This document shows positions 62,622 through 64,000 of a DNA stretch of 64,000 nucleotides, piece by piece. The position numbers and the translations under genes are program-made. Each line of letters begins with the position of its first letter. The stretch's first letter is position 1. The stretch is taken from assembly GCF_964340395.1 (NCBI RefSeq), contig NC_135565.1:10436742-10500741 (forward strand), read 5' to 3'. The stretch is from Glandiceps talaboti (lineage: Eukaryota > Hemichordata > Enteropneusta > Spengelidae). Below the pieces are notes generated by a model. The model was given only the letters and a program-made list of their open reading frames with translations, did no database searches and had not been told where the DNA came from.

Positions 62622-64000
62622 GAATTGGGCCAAGAAGAGTGTGCCGATAACATTTCTTCCTCTTGGAAGATACAGGACCACTGTGATAGGGAAGGAGCTG
62701 TTAGTAACTGCTACAACCTAAGGACAGTTGTTTCTGAAAAACTGAAAACTGTTGAATCCAAAAGACAATATAAAAATAAAAATAATTTTTCGTTGACTCC
62801 TTACCATCGTTTAAATGCAGGAACAACCTATAAAATTGGTTTCAATAATGTTAAGGGTATGAAATCCAAAAAAACAAGAACTGTCAAACCTCTTGCACAA
62901 GCACAATATATGCATCTTTGGTTTGTGTGAAACATTTATGAAGAAGAATGACACGGTGGTTATACCTGATTGTAATTTCATTCAAAAACCACGTGTTGTT
63001 AAGGGAGGAGGTTTGGGAATCTTAGTCCATAAATCTGTAATTATTATCGATGATCAATGTCTAGACTCTCATGATGATGAATGGGAAAGATTATGGGTGA
63101 AAGTGAAATTTAATGGATCAAAGGATGTGACTTGTATTTGTGTTGTATATTTTCCAGTTGATGGCAAGAATAAGACTTTAACTGAGGAACTATATCACCA
63201 ACTTTTAACGGATGTTTTGACGTTTGAAAATCAAGGAATGGATAATATTATCATTATGGGAGATTTTAATGGAAAAATAGGAGAAAATATCGCAAATGGA
63301 GATAAGGTGAAAAATGATAATGGTAAAATGCTTATTGAATTCTGTGAAGATTCTGATTTGACCAAAGCAACCACCTTGCCTTGTGCGAAAGGTACTTTTA
63401 CATGGTTTAGAAATCATCAGCAGTCAGTGATTGATTATGTTTTAATCTCTGACAAGGTTACTAACAATTCACATAAATTTATTGTGGATGACGACATGGA
63501 ATACCATCTTGGGAGTGATCACAATGTTTTACTGTTATGTTTAAATACAGATCACACCCCATCTAGGAAGGGTATAGTAAGAAATGAAAAATGGAACTTC
63601 AAAAATAACACTGATTGGAAATTGTATGAAAAACTAGTTTCAGGTTCCTTTTGTAATTGGGGTATTAATTTTACAGACAATGATCCAAATGTAATATGGG
63701 AAGAGTGGAAAAATAAGCTGGTAAATGTAGCACAGAAGTGTATTGGAAAAAAGTCTGTTGGTAAAGGGGGCAAAGGATGGTGGGATAAAGAAATTGAAGA
63801 TTTAATTATGATAGACGAGAGGCATGTAGGAAATATAGAAAATGGGCAAAGACCCCATCTGACTGCAAGGATGAATCCACTGGAAATGAACTTTGGTCCA
63901 CCTATGTTGATCGTAAAAAAGGGCAAGTAAATTAGTTAATTCCAAAATCCTAAATTACCAAGTTAATCGTAGTGTAGAAATTGCTAAAGCTGGTGGGAAA
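62622..64000 (+). pseudogene. LINE ORF2, N-terminal endonuclease (partial at window edge, frameshifted)
   Basis: The EEP (APE-like) endonuclease of a non-LTR retrotransposon nicks target DNA to prime reverse transcription. Motifs in order: IGFNNVKGM (62838 on), IFGLCET, VVYFPVDGKN, IIMGDFNGKIG (63249 on), GTFTWFRNHQQSVIDYVLIS (63391 on) and GSDHNVL (63511 on). All usual catalytic positions (Asn, Glu, Tyr, Asp/Asn, Thr, Ser/Asp, Asp/His) are kept. A frameshift near 62890-62910 separates the first motif from the rest. Another near 63820 moves the frame so that the long frame stops at 63928. A third, near 63930, precedes codons reading LVNSKILNYQ to the edge. Reverse transcriptase must lie beyond 64000. 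It begins in the same frame as ORF1's end, one TAG apart. Confidence 0.9.

Overview
This window looks like a gene-poor, AT-rich stretch of a metazoan nuclear genome, most likely a marine invertebrate. The evidence is a non-LTR retrotransposon of animal type, several kinds of short terminal-inverted-repeat (TIR) elements, very many microsatellites and minisatellites, eukaryotic splice-like signals, and a short (CCCTAA)-type telomere-like tract. I cannot name the phylum: the TTAGGG telomere type and the repeat kinds fit molluscs, annelids, hemichordates, cephalochordates and others. I see no prokaryotic organisation, no tRNA or rRNA gene that I can support, and no complete host protein-coding gene. 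Almost every long open reading frame is a translated simple repeat.

Layout. 0-20 kb: degenerate minisatellites (45, ~56, ~24, 18, 30 and 29 bp units), long tetranucleotide tracts, a perfect 41-bp inverted repeat at 15.1 kb, and one possible first coding exon at 11.78 kb. 19.8-37 kb: a dispersed hairpin-bearing repeat (copy 1), TIR elements at 21.7 and 28.8 kb, long (CT)n, (ATTAC)n and (ATGT)n tracts, and a 42-bp minisatellite that flips orientation at 30.0 kb. 37.3-44.2 kb: a satellite block made of a 42-bp array (~68 copies) containing a 798-bp higher-order duplication, a decayed ~20-bp array, and a 34-bp array (~54 copies). 50-56.5 kb: a 44-bp minisatellite interrupted by a second copy of the 28.8-kb TIR element, the decayed C-terminal tail of a LINE reverse-transcriptase protein on the minus strand, a TA-flanked TIR element, the second copy of the hairpin repeat split by a 965-bp PIF/Harbinger-like element, a ~30-bp minisatellite, and a TTAA-flanked element with ~105-bp inverted arms. 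60.3-64 kb: a second Harbinger-like element, then the 5' half of a non-LTR retrotransposon, with ORF1 carrying an SGNH-hydrolase domain and two CCHC zinc knuckles and ORF2 carrying an endonuclease. It is frameshifted and runs off the right edge.

The coding content that can be named belongs to retrotransposons. The most informative observations are the nested insertion that supplies its own empty site (proving a TTA/TAA target duplication), the 19-unit higher-order repeat in the 42-bp satellite, the single in-frame amber codon between the zinc-knuckle ORF and the endonuclease ORF of the LINE, and five exact copies of an 11-mer that makes a DR1 nuclear-receptor-type site. I found no convincing new multi-gene system. 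All repeat periods and copy numbers were counted by eye and are approximate unless stated.
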